A stretch of DNA of 64,000 nucleotides, taken from contig JBALXI010000003.1 in the NCBI GenBank assembly GCA_036960605.1, positions 124,001 to 188,000 of the forward strand, read 5' to 3'. Within the stretch, counting starts at the first letter, position 1. Each line of letters starts with the position of its first letter. Below, in pieces: positions 17,519 through 27,011 of the stretch. Below the pieces are notes generated by a model that searched no databases, was not told where the DNA came from, and saw nothing but the letters and a program-made list of their open reading frames with translations. The translations under genes and the position numbers were made by a program. Source of the stretch: Oleispira sp036960605 (GTDB lineage: Bacteria > Pseudomonadota > Gammaproteobacteria > Pseudomonadales > Oceanobacteraceae).

Positions 17519-19000
17519 ATGAGCTGGTTTGATATCGCTATATTAGCACTGCATTTTGGATTGTTATCGATGCTCTGCCTTTTTGGTTTGCATCGTTTAT
17601 CCATTGTATTCCGTTGGTTTTTCCATCGTAATTATCATGTTGCCGTTGATCAGAAATTTCCTGACCTACCTCATATTACGGTACAGATTCCAATTTATAA
17701 CGAGCAATATGTGGCGCAACGGATTATTGATGCCGTTGCAAAATTAAATTATCCCGCAGATAAATTGCAGTTACAAATTGTCGACGATTCTACTGATAAT
17801 ACTAAAGATGTAATCGCTGAACGCATTATCTATTATAACCAGCAAGGTATTCCGATGGAGCATATCCATCGAACCAACCGCATTGGCTTTAAGGCAGGGG
17901 CTTTGAAAGAAGCGATGGAGCACTCTACCGGAGATTTCATCGCTATTTTCGATGCTGATTTTATTCCTGACCCCAATATTCTAATCGATACTATTCATCA
18001 TTTCAGTGACAGTAATATAGGCATGCTGCAGTTTCGCTGGGAACATTTAAATCGTCATAATAATAATTTAACTGAATTGCAGTCGATCATGCTAGATGCT
18101 CACTTTGGTTTAGAGCAACACATTCGATCAGCCAGTAATTTATTTTTAAACTTTAATGGTACCGCAGGAATTTGGCGTAAAGAAACAATTTACGACGCTG
18201 GTAATTGGAGTGCCGATACACTCACCGAGGATCTTGATTTAAGTTATCGTGCGCAGCTTAAAGGTTGGAAGATGCAGTATGTTAATCATATTAGCTGTCC
18301 TGCTGAAGTGCCTTCTGATATGAACGCTTTTAAGAGTCAGCAACATCGCTGGGCTAAAGGCGGTACAGAGGTGATGTTAAAAATGCTAGGAACGATTTGG
18401 CGCTCTCCTGCGAGCATTAAACATAAAATCGAATCAACGTTTCATCTATCGAATAATCTTGCTTATTTATTACTGTTAATCGATACCCTTTTTTTATTAA
18501 TCCCTAGCATTCTTATTCGTGAACATTACCAAATAGAATACATATGGTGGTTAGACCTTCCCTTTTTAATCGCCTCATCTTGCGGGCATATTGTCTATCT
18601 GGTCTTTGGGCAATACGCTTTAAACCGCCCGATGAAGAAGGCCTTATTAAATATTCCTGGGCTATTGCTATTAGGCATTCAAATATCCTTCAATAATGCG
18701 CGCGCAGGTATTGAAGCCTTGATCGGACATAAAACAGAATTTGTGCGCACACCTAAAAGTGGTGAGTTAAATTCAAACAATCATAAACAAGAGGCTAGTT
18801 TAATTCCACGCTATAAAGCCGTTGCTCCACGCGGAGCCATTTTTGAATTTATTTTGTCGGGTGTTTTCTTTGGCTTATTAATCTGGTGCATCGATAAAGA
18901 GATTTGGTTCATGTTGCCATTCATGATGTTTTTAATCTTTGGTTATGCCACAACGTCTATCAGTAGTTTTATTAACTATAGAAGGTTAAAGAACTCATGA
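17519..19000 (+). CDS. Membrane GT2 glycosyltransferase, processive (cellulose synthase-like)
   Basis: 493 aa. An N-terminal TM (about 5-27) is followed by a cytoplasmic GT-A domain with the complete processive-synthase signature: VQIPIYNE start, Asp89-Asp90 in VDDSTDNT, Asp145 and Asp147 in DADF, Glu237-Asp238 in TEDLDLSY and Gln274 to Trp278 in QQHRW. TM segments follow at about 315-360, 380-400 and 440-485. Such enzymes polymerise a nucleotide sugar while threading the chain through the membrane. There is no PilZ domain, so no c-di-GMP control is visible. The 4-bp ATGA overlap with the next gene shows tight coupling. Confidence 0.88.
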   Translation: MSWFDIAILALHFGLLSMLCLFGLHRLSIVFRWFFHRNYHVAVDQKFPDLPHITVQIPIYNEQYVAQRIIDAVAKLNYPADKLQLQIVDDSTDNTKDVIAERIIYYNQQGIPMEHIHRTNRIGFKAGALKEAMEHSTGDFIAIFDADFIPDPNILIDTIHHFSDSNIGMLQFRWEHLNRHNNNLTELQSIMLDAHFGLEQHIRSASNLFLNFNGTAGIWRKETIYDAGNWSADTLTEDLDLSYRAQLKGWKMQYVNHISCPAEVPSDMNAFKSQQHRWAKGGTEVMLKMLGTIWRSPASIKHKIESTFHLSNNLAYLLLLIDTLFLLIPSILIREHYQIEYIWWLDLPFLIASSCGHIVYLVFGQYALNRPMKKALLNIPGLLLLGIQISFNNARAGIEALIGHKTEFVRTPKSGELNSNNHKQEASLIPRYKAVAPRGAIFEFILSGVFFGLLIWCIDKEIWFMLPFMMFLIFGYATTSISSFINYRRLKNS

Positions 19001-20388
19001 CATCTAGTATGAAGCTATTTTATTTTAGCCTAGTCGGATTTTCTCTCAGCATTATCGCGAGTTTTTGGATTGAACCTTCCCCTATCGCTGAGGCATCCTC
19101 TATCGTTAAGACAACCTCTTCCGTCGGCACGGCCACTATCATACAATTTTTAGTGGCTGGATTTTTTATGTTAATGGCGTGGAAGGCTTGTCCCAGCCCC
19201 CAAGATCCTAAGAAATTAACACCTCAAGAATTCAATATATATTTACTTGTTGTATCTCTGGGTATCGTTTTACGCTTATTGCTTATTCCCATCGACAGTT
19301 ATACCAGCAGCGATACGGCTCGATATTTATTCGATGGCAAGTTAGCCTATGAAGGAATCGATCCTTATCAAACGGCTCATGACGCGCCCGAATTAGACGC
19401 ACTTAAACAGGAGTGGGGCCCTCCTGAAGAGCATGCGAAATACGTTACTCTTTACCCGCCATTAGCCTTATCTTTATTCGCTATCAGCGCTAGTGATGGT
19501 ATAGAGAATGCGACTCTCACATGGAAATTGATTACCGCGATTTCCAGTATTCTAACCTTAATAATTGCAGCCAGTTTATTAAGCTCACTGCATCGTCAGC
19601 ATTATCTGCCTTTAATCGCGCTATCACCGTTATTGATTCTTGAATCTGGCGTCGGTGCTCATCTAGATACCGTTAGTGCCTTCGCTACTGCACTGATTGT
19701 TTTTTTTCTTTGGCATAAAAAACCTATTTGGCTTGGCATAAGTATCGCAATCGGCACCGCGATTAAACTACTTCCGCTTGCGCTATTAATGCCTATTTTT
19801 CTTTTGGCCGTGTTTAAACGAAAATTTTCTTTTGCTTTTATTACAACCTTTAGCACGCTGTTAAGTCTTATTATAATTTATGGGGCAACCTTTGCTTTAG
19901 GTTTCAAACCTATTGGCAGTATAGGCGTATTCTTCCAAAAGTGGCGCTTTGGCTCTCCGTTATTTACTTATCTAGAAACTCTATTTAACGGCCAGGTATT
20001 ACTTATCGTTATTCTTTCTTTATTCGCGATTGGCTTGTTATTAATCGCGGCTTATCTCTTCTTTTCTAAAGAAAATAATACCGATAAACTCTTATCGGGT
20101 ATGCAATTCGTAATGACCTTACCGCTTATATTAACCCCTGTTATTTTTCCTTGGTATTTAATGCCATTAGCCGTACTCGCCGCGTTACATCCAAAACCCT
20201 GGTTACTCGTATGGATTTTACTCGCCCCCCTTAGTTATGAAGTACTTAATCAATTTTTATGCTGTGCTATTTGGCAGCCTGCATCCTGGCCTCTCGTCAT
20301 TACTGCTGTCTCTGTCATATCGATATTACTGCTCACTACTCTGTTAATAAATAAATCAAATAGAAACAGGCTGACCTCATTATGTTAA
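18997..20388 (+). CDS. Polytopic membrane GT-C-type transferase
   Basis: 463 aa with roughly ten to twelve TM helices. After TM2 there is a loop IPIDSYTSSDTARYLFDGKL followed by AYEGIDPYQTAHDAPE, an Asp/Arg-bearing motif typical of GT-C enzymes (DUF2029/GT87-like) that take sugar from a polyprenyl-phosphate donor. It uses the ATGA overlap with the upstream GT2. It could receive the sugar loaded on lipid by the DPM1-like GT2 at the end of the operon. The exact sugar is not readable from the sequence. Confidence 0.7.
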   Translation: MTSSMKLFYFSLVGFSLSIIASFWIEPSPIAEASSIVKTTSSVGTATIIQFLVAGFFMLMAWKACPSPQDPKKLTPQEFNIYLLVVSLGIVLRLLLIPIDSYTSSDTARYLFDGKLAYEGIDPYQTAHDAPELDALKQEWGPPEEHAKYVTLYPPLALSLFAISASDGIENATLTWKLITAISSILTLIIAASLLSSLHRQHYLPLIALSPLLILESGVGAHLDTVSAFATALIVFFLWHKKPIWLGISIAIGTAIKLLPLALLMPIFLLAVFKRKFSFAFITTFSTLLSLIIIYGATFALGFKPIGSIGVFFQKWRFGSPLFTYLETLFNGQVLLIVILSLFAIGLLLIAAYLFFSKENNTDKLLSGMQFVMTLPLILTPVIFPWYLMPLAVLAALHPKPWLLVWILLAPLSYEVLNQFLCCAIWQPASWPLVITAVSVISILLLTTLLINKSNRNRLTSLC

Positions 20389-22712
20389 AACGCTACATGC
20401 ATTGGCTGCATGGACAATGGCCATCTGGGAACGTTGAAAAAATGCCTCTTGTGAATAGCGATGGCACAACCAATCTGACCGGGGTTTACGTAGTCGGTGA
20501 TTTAACTGGAGTGCCGTTATTAAAGTTTGCCGCCGACAGTGGTGCTAAAGCCATTCGGCATTTAGCCGCAGCGGATGATTTTTCCAGCCGTAAGAAAGTG
20601 GATGCCGTATTTGATGTCGTCATTATTGGTGGTGGTATCAGTGGCTATTCGGCGGTTTTAGAAGCGAAGAAGAATGGGCTCAAGGCATTATTGATTGAAT
20701 CTAATAGCCCTTTCTCAACCATTGAGAACTTTCCCGCAGGAAAACCTATATACACCTACCCTGCCAATATGGAACACGAAGGTGAAATTTCTTTAGACGC
20801 TGAGGTATCAGATAAAGAATCGTTATTAGTCTCGTTAAAGAAAGATATTGGCCAGTATGAGATTGAAACCTTAAGTGCTAAGGCATCGCATATCGAACGA
20901 AAAAATAATCTGTTACAAGTAGTCACCGACGACAACAATCGTATTGATGCTCACAAAGTTGTGGTCGCTATTGGGCGTTCAGGTAACTTCCGCCAGTTGG
21001 AAGCTAAAGGGCAGCAGGCAGAAAAAGTACTCAATCGTTTACACGATCCGAAAGTTTATGCACAGCAAGATGTCATGGTCGTGGGTGGCGGTGATAGTGC
21101 TATCGAAGCTGCGATTGCTATAGCCGACCAAGGTGGTCGAGTCAGTTTATCTTATCGTAAAGCGAGCTTCTCGCGACCTAAAGAAGAAAATATAACTCGC
21201 TTAATGCAATTGCAAGAAGAGGAAAAAGTAACTCTGTATATGCAGAGTAAAGTTCGTACTATCAGCGAAGATGCCGTCGAGATCATCACCTCGAATGGTC
21301 AAAAACAGTCGATCAACAATGATGCTGTACTTTCTATGATTGGCCGGGAAGCGCCTTTAGACTTTTTTCGTCGCAGCAAAATAACAATCGCCGGAGAAAG
21401 TACGCTTAGTGGCTGGGTTGCACTGGCAGCCTTTATTGTTTTTGCCATTGCCTTATACGATTGGAAAAACTTTGGTTTCTTCAACAGTATTTGGGGCAGT
21501 GTCGATTTTCCTAATAATATGCCTAACGTGATTTCTGGCTTTGGCCCGTGGTGGCAAGCTCAGATTAACGATAGAAGCACACTGATCGGCACCCTTGCGG
21601 TATCGATGAAAAGCCGCTCATTTTATTACACAATATTATATACCAGCTGTATTGGTTTCTTTGGCTGGCAGCGGATTCAGCGTCGAGAGACACCCTATGT
21701 AAAAGTACAAACTTTAAGCCTGTTTTTTATTCAGCTTATTCCTTTGTTCATTCTTCCTGAAATTATTTTACCTTGGATGGGTTACCTTGGAGCTTTTGAT
21801 GCGGGCAGCATGAAGTCTGTTGCTGACAGTTTATTCCCAAGCTACATTTCTGCAGAAGCGCTAGCCAATCACCAATGGCCTGAGTGGGGCCATCCTCGTG
21901 CCTACTGGCATGCTTATGGTTTTATTTTAGCGTGGCCACTCAATGTTTATAACGTTTTCACACCCACACCTATGGCTGGTTGGCTGATTATTAGTTTTGT
22001 GCAAACCTTCATTATCATCCCGGCATTGATCTACCGTTTTGGTAAAGGTGCTTATTGTGGTTGGATTTGTTCTTGCGGTGCCTTAGCAGAAACCTTAGGT
22101 GATACCCAGCGCCATAAAATGCCTCATGGCCCCATCTGGAATAAACTGAATATGATTGGTCAGGTTATTTTATTCGCCGCCATCGCACTATTGGTTGTTC
22201 GAATTTTGGGCTGGGTATTTCCTGAAAGCTGGATGCATCATTCATTTGATCTGTTATTAAAAGGTGAAAATTCAGATCATCAATTAGTAAACCCGATTAG
22301 CTGGAAATGGTTTGTCGATGTTCTGCTCGGTGGCGTTTTGGGTGTCGGTTTATATTTTAAATACTCTGGCCGTGTTTGGTGTCGCTTTGCCTGCCCTCTG
22401 TCTGCATTAATGCATATCTACACACGCTTTAGCCGCTTTAGAATTTTATCCGACAAGAGTAAGTGCATCAGCTGTAATGCTTGCACCAGTGTTTGTCACC
22501 AAGGTATTGACGTAATGAGCTTTGCCAATAAAGGCAAGCCTATGGAAGATCCTGAATGTGTTCGTTGTTCCGCCTGTGTGAGTACTTGCCCTACGGGTAC
22601 CTTAGAATTTGGTGAAGTCGATAAACACAATAACATCATCGCCACTGATCGCTTGGCTGCTAGCCCAGTACGAATAGCAGAAGTGAAAATTGTTGAGGCA
22701 CGCAATGTATAA
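20382..22712 (+). CDS. Membrane flavin/4Fe-4S redox fusion protein (YpdA-like plus NapH-like)
   Basis: 776 aa. Residues 30-70 hold a GVYVVGDLTG flavin-binding box that normally ends a thioredoxin-reductase fold. Residues 80-345 hold a second flavoprotein part with FAD motif VVIIGGGISGYSA, an NADPH motif VMVVGGGDSAIEAAI and no CxxC, as in YpdA-type bacillithiol reductases. Then come about six TM helices and a NapH/NosR-like end: CGWICSC (559-565), CRFACP (667-672), CISCNACTSVC (695-705) and CVRCSACVSTC (726-736), giving two 4Fe-4S ferredoxin sites plus membrane cysteine motifs. It probably moves electrons from NAD(P)H to a membrane or periplasmic acceptor. It overlaps both neighbours by 7-8 bp. 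Confidence 0.85.
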   Translation: MLKRYMHWLHGQWPSGNVEKMPLVNSDGTTNLTGVYVVGDLTGVPLLKFAADSGAKAIRHLAAADDFSSRKKVDAVFDVVIIGGGISGYSAVLEAKKNGLKALLIESNSPFSTIENFPAGKPIYTYPANMEHEGEISLDAEVSDKESLLVSLKKDIGQYEIETLSAKASHIERKNNLLQVVTDDNNRIDAHKVVVAIGRSGNFRQLEAKGQQAEKVLNRLHDPKVYAQQDVMVVGGGDSAIEAAIAIADQGGRVSLSYRKASFSRPKEENITRLMQLQEEEKVTLYMQSKVRTISEDAVEIITSNGQKQSINNDAVLSMIGREAPLDFFRRSKITIAGESTLSGWVALAAFIVFAIALYDWKNFGFFNSIWGSVDFPNNMPNVISGFGPWWQAQINDRSTLIGTLAVSMKSRSFYYTILYTSCIGFFGWQRIQRRETPYVKVQTLSLFFIQLIPLFILPEIILPWMGYLGAFDAGSMKSVADSLFPSYISAEALANHQWPEWGHPRAYWHAYGFILAWPLNVYNVFTPTPMAGWLIISFVQTFIIIPALIYRFGKGAYCGWICSCGALAETLGDTQRHKMPHGPIWNKLNMIGQVILFAAIALLVVRILGWVFPESWMHHSFDLLLKGENSDHQLVNPISWKWFVDVLLGGVLGVGLYFKYSGRVWCRFACPLSALMHIYTRFSRFRILSDKSKCISCNACTSVCHQGIDVMSFANKGKPMEDPECVRCSACVSTCPTGTLEFGEVDKHNNIIATDRLAASPVRIAEVKIVEARNV

Positions 22713-23460
22713 GTCACTCTTTGTCAGCACCATCATTCCTGCTCTGAACGAAGAGCAGGCCATTGGTAAAGTCATACAGTCTTTGCAGGCATTGAAGAAT
22801 GAAGATGGCAGCGATGTTATCGATCAGATTATTGTTTGCGATAACGGCTCTACCGATAATACTTCAGTCATTGCGTCAGATTTTGGGGCCGAGGTTGTTT
22901 ATCAAGCTCGCCCCGGTTATGGCATTGCTTGCTTAACCGCGATGGAAAAGTTAGCCGTGGTTAGCGATATTGTCTTATTCATAGACGGTGATGATGGTTG
23001 TTATGCCCAGCAAGGTCTCTCGTTACTTGAAGATATCCACCAAGGGTTTGACCTCGCCATCGGTTCACGGGTATTAGGCAATATTGAAGCGAATGCACTA
23101 ACACCCGTACAACGTTTTGGTAATGCGTTATCGAGTTTTTTAATTCGCTGCCTATGGAAAGAACAAGTTACTGATCTTGGCCCATTTCGAGCTATACGAA
23201 AATCAGCTTTGAATAAAATTCATATGCAAGATCAAACCTTCGGCTGGACCATTGAAATGCAGATTAAATGTATTCAGCACGGTTTTTCAACCAGTGAGCA
23301 AGCGGTCGATTCAAAACAACGTATTGGTACGTCTAAAATCAGCGGAACCATTAAAGGCAGTATGGGTGCTGGTATAGGGATCTTATCGATGATTGCGAAG
23401 TTGTGGGTAAAGCAATTAAAGGATCACCCGCTATCAATGTCATCAAAAAAACAACCTTAA
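22705..23460 (+). CDS. GT2 glycosyltransferase, polyprenyl-phosphate sugar synthase-like
   Basis: 251 aa from ATG 22705, which has GAGG 6 nt ahead; a TTG at 22690 is weaker. The GT-A domain shows STIIPALNEEQAIGKV, DNGSTDNTSVIA, the metal site IDGDDGC in the D-x-D position, GSRVLGN and the DLGPFRAIRKSAL block of DPM1/DPG-synthase-like enzymes. No TM anchor is seen. It probably charges a polyprenyl phosphate with a sugar for the GT-C partner. It overlaps the redox fusion by 8 bp and ends the operon. Confidence 0.85.
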   Translation: MYKSLFVSTIIPALNEEQAIGKVIQSLQALKNEDGSDVIDQIIVCDNGSTDNTSVIASDFGAEVVYQARPGYGIACLTAMEKLAVVSDIVLFIDGDDGCYAQQGLSLLEDIHQGFDLAIGSRVLGNIEANALTPVQRFGNALSSFLIRCLWKEQVTDLGPFRAIRKSALNKIHMQDQTFGWTIEMQIKCIQHGFSTSEQAVDSKQRIGTSKISGTIKGSMGAGIGILSMIAKLWVKQLKDHPLSMSSKKQP

Positions 23461-23503
23461 GATATGGTGATCTAAAACATAGTTTAATTACCCATAATGC
23501 GAC

Positions 23504-24676
23504 TTAATTAGATAATAATTTCCACCGTACTTCATTTCCTTCAACTGGATCTTTCGGTACCAACCTCGCCAGTAACAAGGAAAAAAACGCCAAGGCAGCT
23601 CCGGTTAAAAATACCAACGCCGGAGAGTTCAACCACAGTACGCCATACAGCACTGGCAAAATAACAGCCGCAATATGATTAATCGAAAACGCTACTCCAG
23701 CGGTAGAAGCAAGATCTTTAGGGTCGGCAATTTTCTGTAAATACGTTTTCTGTGCAATCGCCATCGAATACATCAAGTGATCAACAATATACAAGCCCAC
23801 CGCGATCATAGGGTCTGTCACAAATGCATAAGCAACAAAGATAATGATCAACCCTATGTACTCCAACGTCAACGTTGTACGCTCTCCCCAGTGATCAATC
23901 AGCTTGCCTATTTTAGGCGCTAAAAACATATTAATAGCACCATTGGCTAAAAACATCATCGCAACTTCAGCCGCCGAGAAACCAAACTTTTTAACCATCA
24001 GAAAACTAGCAAACACGACAAAGATCTGTCGACGTGCTCCGCCCATAAAGGTCAGTGCGTAATACAACCAATAGCGTTGACGCATTAATAGTTTTTTATG
24101 TTGCTCAACTTTTGTTGGTAACTGTGGAAACCGAAGCCAGCAATACAAGACGATAATGATGCTGACGCTTCCTCCTATTAAATACAACGTTGGCATACTG
24201 ATGTGTATTATTTCTAATAGAAACCATACCAAACCATAAGCAAACAAGCTGGCAAACGAACCGATCGCCATCATGCGCCCTAGCTTATAAGCTGCATTCT
24301 TTTTTTCAAACCACTGCAGTGATAATGATTGATTCAACGTTTCAAAATAATGAAACCCCACCGACATCAAAATCGTTGTGCAGTACAACCCTATTTCGCT
24401 AGGGAAGTATCCTGTTAGCGCCGTTCCTACTCCCATCAATAAAATAGAAATTAAGGCCAAGCGTTGCTCGCTAATAAAACTGAGTACCAAAATAACGGTA
24501 AACGCTAAGAAGCCAGGTATCTCTCGCAGCGATTGCAAAATACCAATTTCACGGCCACCAAAGGCAGCTTGTTCAATCGCGAAGTTATTCAACAGGGCTT
24601 GCCATACACCAAATGAAATCGGCACAGCCGCTGCCAATAAGTAAAGAAATAGCTCGGGGTTTTGATGCTTTTTCAT
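23504..24676 (-). CDS. MFS transporter
   Basis: 390 aa with about twelve TM helices in two bundles of six, linked by a cytoplasmic segment (PQLPTKVEQHKKLLMRQRYW). N-terminal IPISFGVWQALLNNFAIEQ and the loop GGREIGILQSLREIPGF are typical MFS landmarks. I cannot tell the substrate. It is divergent from an AraC regulator with a 69-bp gap, which suggests the regulator controls it. It converges with the GT operon and only 43 bp separate their ends. Confidence 0.85.
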   Translation of the reverse strand: MKKHQNPELFLYLLAAAVPISFGVWQALLNNFAIEQAAFGGREIGILQSLREIPGFLAFTVILVLSFISEQRLALISILLMGVGTALTGYFPSEIGLYCTTILMSVGFHYFETLNQSLSLQWFEKKNAAYKLGRMMAIGSFASLFAYGLVWFLLEIIHISMPTLYLIGGSVSIIIVLYCWLRFPQLPTKVEQHKKLLMRQRYWLYYALTFMGGARRQIFVVFASFLMVKKFGFSAAEVAMMFLANGAINMFLAPKIGKLIDHWGERTTLTLEYIGLIIIFVAYAFVTDPMIAVGLYIVDHLMYSMAIAQKTYLQKIADPKDLASTAGVAFSINHIAAVILPVLYGVLWLNSPALVFLTGAALAFFSLLLARLVPKDPVEGNEVRWKLLSN

Positions 24677-24745
24677 AATTCAAATGATCACAATAGAATG
24701 AGTAGCTACTTTATAATTCCACTCAAATGTCGTATATACTGAGTA

Positions 24746-25603
24746 ATGACAAAAAATACCGAGAAACGGACAGAATTAGATAATACCCGTGACCATTGGA
24801 TCACTATCGATGGCAAAGAGATCAGCCGCGCCGAAAACAGCAGTGCTGGGCACGCCAAAACCATTCCTCGCCCCATGGTTGTTCGACAGGTTGATTACCC
24901 TTCAGGCTGCGACGTGCCCATGCACAGCCACAGCTGGGGACAGCTACTATCGATAACGGCAGGATTGATTCACGTAGAAGTAAAAGGTATTGGCCACTGG
25001 ATCGTGCCCCCTCACCGTGCGGTATGGATACCTGCCTTTATCGAACACGACGCTAAATCGATCAATTCGGTCAGCATGCAAAACGTCTATATAGAACCCA
25101 GCTTACACATCCATCTGCCCGACCAATGCCAAGTGATCGCCATCACACCGTTATTACGCGAACTCATCTCAGCCATTGTTCAGCTTGATACCCTATACGA
25201 TGAACAAGGCCCAGACGGGCGCTTAGTACAGGTGATGCTAGATCAATTACAAAGCATTCCGCAACAGCCCTTACATCTACCATTGCCCAGCCATAAAGCT
25301 TTATTGAAAATGGCCAATGCACTAATAGATTGCCCTGCCGATAATCGATCTTTGGAAGAGTGGGCAGCGGAGTTAGCCTTTAGCGAACGCACACTAGCGC
25401 GCCACTTTAAGAAAGAAACAGGAATGACTTTTGGCCAATGGCGACAGCAAGCTCGCTTATTGGCAGCCATCAGTCGCATTGCTGGGGGAGAGTCCATCGC
25501 CACAATCGCGCAAGACCTAGGCTACAACAACCAAAGTGCGTTTATAGCGATGTTTAAAAAGGCGCTGGGGAAAACCCCAGGGAAGTATTTTGATGAACTT
25601 TAG
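24746..25603 (+). CDS. AraC-family transcriptional regulator with cupin sensor
   Basis: 285 aa. Residues 30-130 form a cupin-like sensor with MHSHSWGQLLSITAG and WIVPPHRAVWIPAFIEHD, which follow the His-rich strand pattern of AraC_binding domains. Residues 180-285 hold two HTH units: LEEWAAELAFSERTLARHFK and IAGGESIATIAQDLGY with the NNQSAFIAMFKKALGKTPGKY recognition block. The inducer is not readable. The gene is divergent from the MFS transporter, and this layout is common for AraC-controlled efflux or uptake. Confidence 0.9.
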   Translation: MTKNTEKRTELDNTRDHWITIDGKEISRAENSSAGHAKTIPRPMVVRQVDYPSGCDVPMHSHSWGQLLSITAGLIHVEVKGIGHWIVPPHRAVWIPAFIEHDAKSINSVSMQNVYIEPSLHIHLPDQCQVIAITPLLRELISAIVQLDTLYDEQGPDGRLVQVMLDQLQSIPQQPLHLPLPSHKALLKMANALIDCPADNRSLEEWAAELAFSERTLARHFKKETGMTFGQWRQQARLLAAISRIAGGESIATIAQDLGYNNQSAFIAMFKKALGKTPGKYFDEL

Positions 25604-25634
25604 CCTTCATTAGCGCTTTAAAAGCAAAATAGTC

Positions 25635-25681
25635 ATACTATCGATTTATAGTATCTGTATGTTTTTCTTCATATGTATACT
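25635..25681 (+). promoter_or_regulatory. Palindrome and -10 box before the RES-Xre genes
   Basis: ATACTAT (25635-25641), 6 bp, ATAGTAT (25648-25654), a perfect 20-bp dyad. A TATACT box (25676-25681) is 21 bp downstream and sits 46 bp before the antitoxin start. The dyad covers where the -35 would be, as expected for autorepression by the antitoxin. Confidence 0.5.
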
Positions 25682-25727
25682 AAGATGAAAATATCAGCAG
25701 CAACTCAGCCGTTTACAGGGGGAAGAT

Positions 25728-26117
25728 ATGAAGCATGCAACAGAATCAAAACTGCAGCGTGATCCAGGCTTTACGGGTTATGTCGCATTAAAGGGCTTCT
25801 TCAAAATTACCCAAGACTGGGGGCTAAACAACCAGCAGCAGCGCAATCTGTTGGGTGATATACCCGAACAAACCTTCTACAAATATAAAAAATTACCCGA
25901 AGTGAAACTAGGCCGAGATTTGCTAGAACGCATCTCATTTGTCATGGGCATTCGCAAAGCGCTTATGATCTTGTTTCCGACCAAAGAACAAGCCGACGCT
26001 TGGGTAAACAAACCGAATCGCGACTTTGGCAATAGCAGTGCGCTAGAAGCCATGATGGCAGGTTCTATTACCGATTTAGAACGCGTACGTCGTTACCTGG
26101 ATGCTTGGCGTGGATAA
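25728..26117 (+). CDS. Xre/MbcA/ParS-family antitoxin (DUF2384)
   Basis: 129 aa. A short N-terminal HTH (residues about 20-70: FFKITQDWGLNNQQQRNLLG, then IPEQTFYKYKKL) leads to a DUF2384 domain with LLERISFVMGIRKALMILFP, and a C-terminal NSSALEAMMAGSITDLERVRRYLDAW block that normally occupies the toxin's active site. It should neutralise the downstream RES toxin and bind its own operator. The two genes overlap by 17 bp, in the usual antitoxin-first order. Confidence 0.92.
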   Translation: MKHATESKLQRDPGFTGYVALKGFFKITQDWGLNNQQQRNLLGDIPEQTFYKYKKLPEVKLGRDLLERISFVMGIRKALMILFPTKEQADAWVNKPNRDFGNSSALEAMMAGSITDLERVRRYLDAWRG

Positions 26118-26802
26118 AACTCCCTATCATTACAAACATCCTGATGGCCGCTGGTATCGACTTGTTCCTTCACACTTCCCCACCGTTAATGTTTTTGAAG
26201 ATTGTTACGATAGTCCAGAAGAGCTAGAAATAGCGTTTGAAATAGAAGCGCTAACCAACGACCGCCTTCGCCAAGAAGCCGGTAACCTTTATCTAGTGCC
26301 CTCCGAAGAATGGGTAACAGGCCCAGGCGCAACACCGATCATGGCCGCGTTTACCCACATAGGTAAACCATCAAGATTTACCTCTGGTGAGTGGTTTGGT
26401 ATTTATTATGCTGCAGACTCAATAGAAACGGCAATTAAAGAAACCATGCATCATAACGCCAAGTTTTTAAGTGCTACCCAAGAAAGCGATATGGAATTAA
26501 CCATGCGCAGTTATGCAACGCAGGTTTTGAAACCTCTTGTTGATGGGGAAAGTAACGATGAGATTTGTGATCCTGAAAACTACCAGCCCGCACAGAAATT
26601 TGCCAAGCAGGTTAGAGATCAAGAAGAAGATGGAATATATTACCCCAGTGCTCGTCATGAAAAACATTTTAACATCGCGATATTTAAACCGACCGCTATT
26701 AGCTTAACGGTGCAAGGCGCGCATTATCGCTATCAGTGGTCAGGCAATAAACAAGGTTTTATCGGCTATTTCAAAATTTCCGATATGCATGTGGTGAATT
26801 AA
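26101..26802 (+). CDS. RES-domain NAD+-degrading toxin
   Basis: 233 aa. The RES core carries the catalytic set in the family spacing: Arg92 in SRFTSGEW, Tyr103 in GIYYAADS, Glu114 in TAIKE and Ser183 in YYPSARH. RES toxins hydrolyse or phosphorylise NAD+ and stop growth. The protein has an N-terminal part (residues 1-85) longer than minimal RES toxins. ATG 26101 is used; a GTG at 26110 is possible. It ends the two-gene operon. Confidence 0.92.
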   Translation: MLGVDKTPYHYKHPDGRWYRLVPSHFPTVNVFEDCYDSPEELEIAFEIEALTNDRLRQEAGNLYLVPSEEWVTGPGATPIMAAFTHIGKPSRFTSGEWFGIYYAADSIETAIKETMHHNAKFLSATQESDMELTMRSYATQVLKPLVDGESNDEICDPENYQPAQKFAKQVRDQEEDGIYYPSARHEKHFNIAIFKPTAISLTVQGAHYRYQWSGNKQGFIGYFKISDMHVVN

Positions 26803-27011
26803 TCACCCCCCTTCAAGAGAAGCATCTAAGTTCGGCTCAACATTTGGTGAACTACCATGAACATGCAGCACAGGCATAATTTTCAACCCGTGATACTGTA
26901 ATGTGCAATATGAAAGCCCTTGATTGATTAGTAAGTGTTCAACCCTGTATAATCCCCTCCTTATTTACACTGATGTCATCAGCGATTGACGCTCCCGCTT
27001 CAAGGAAGAAC

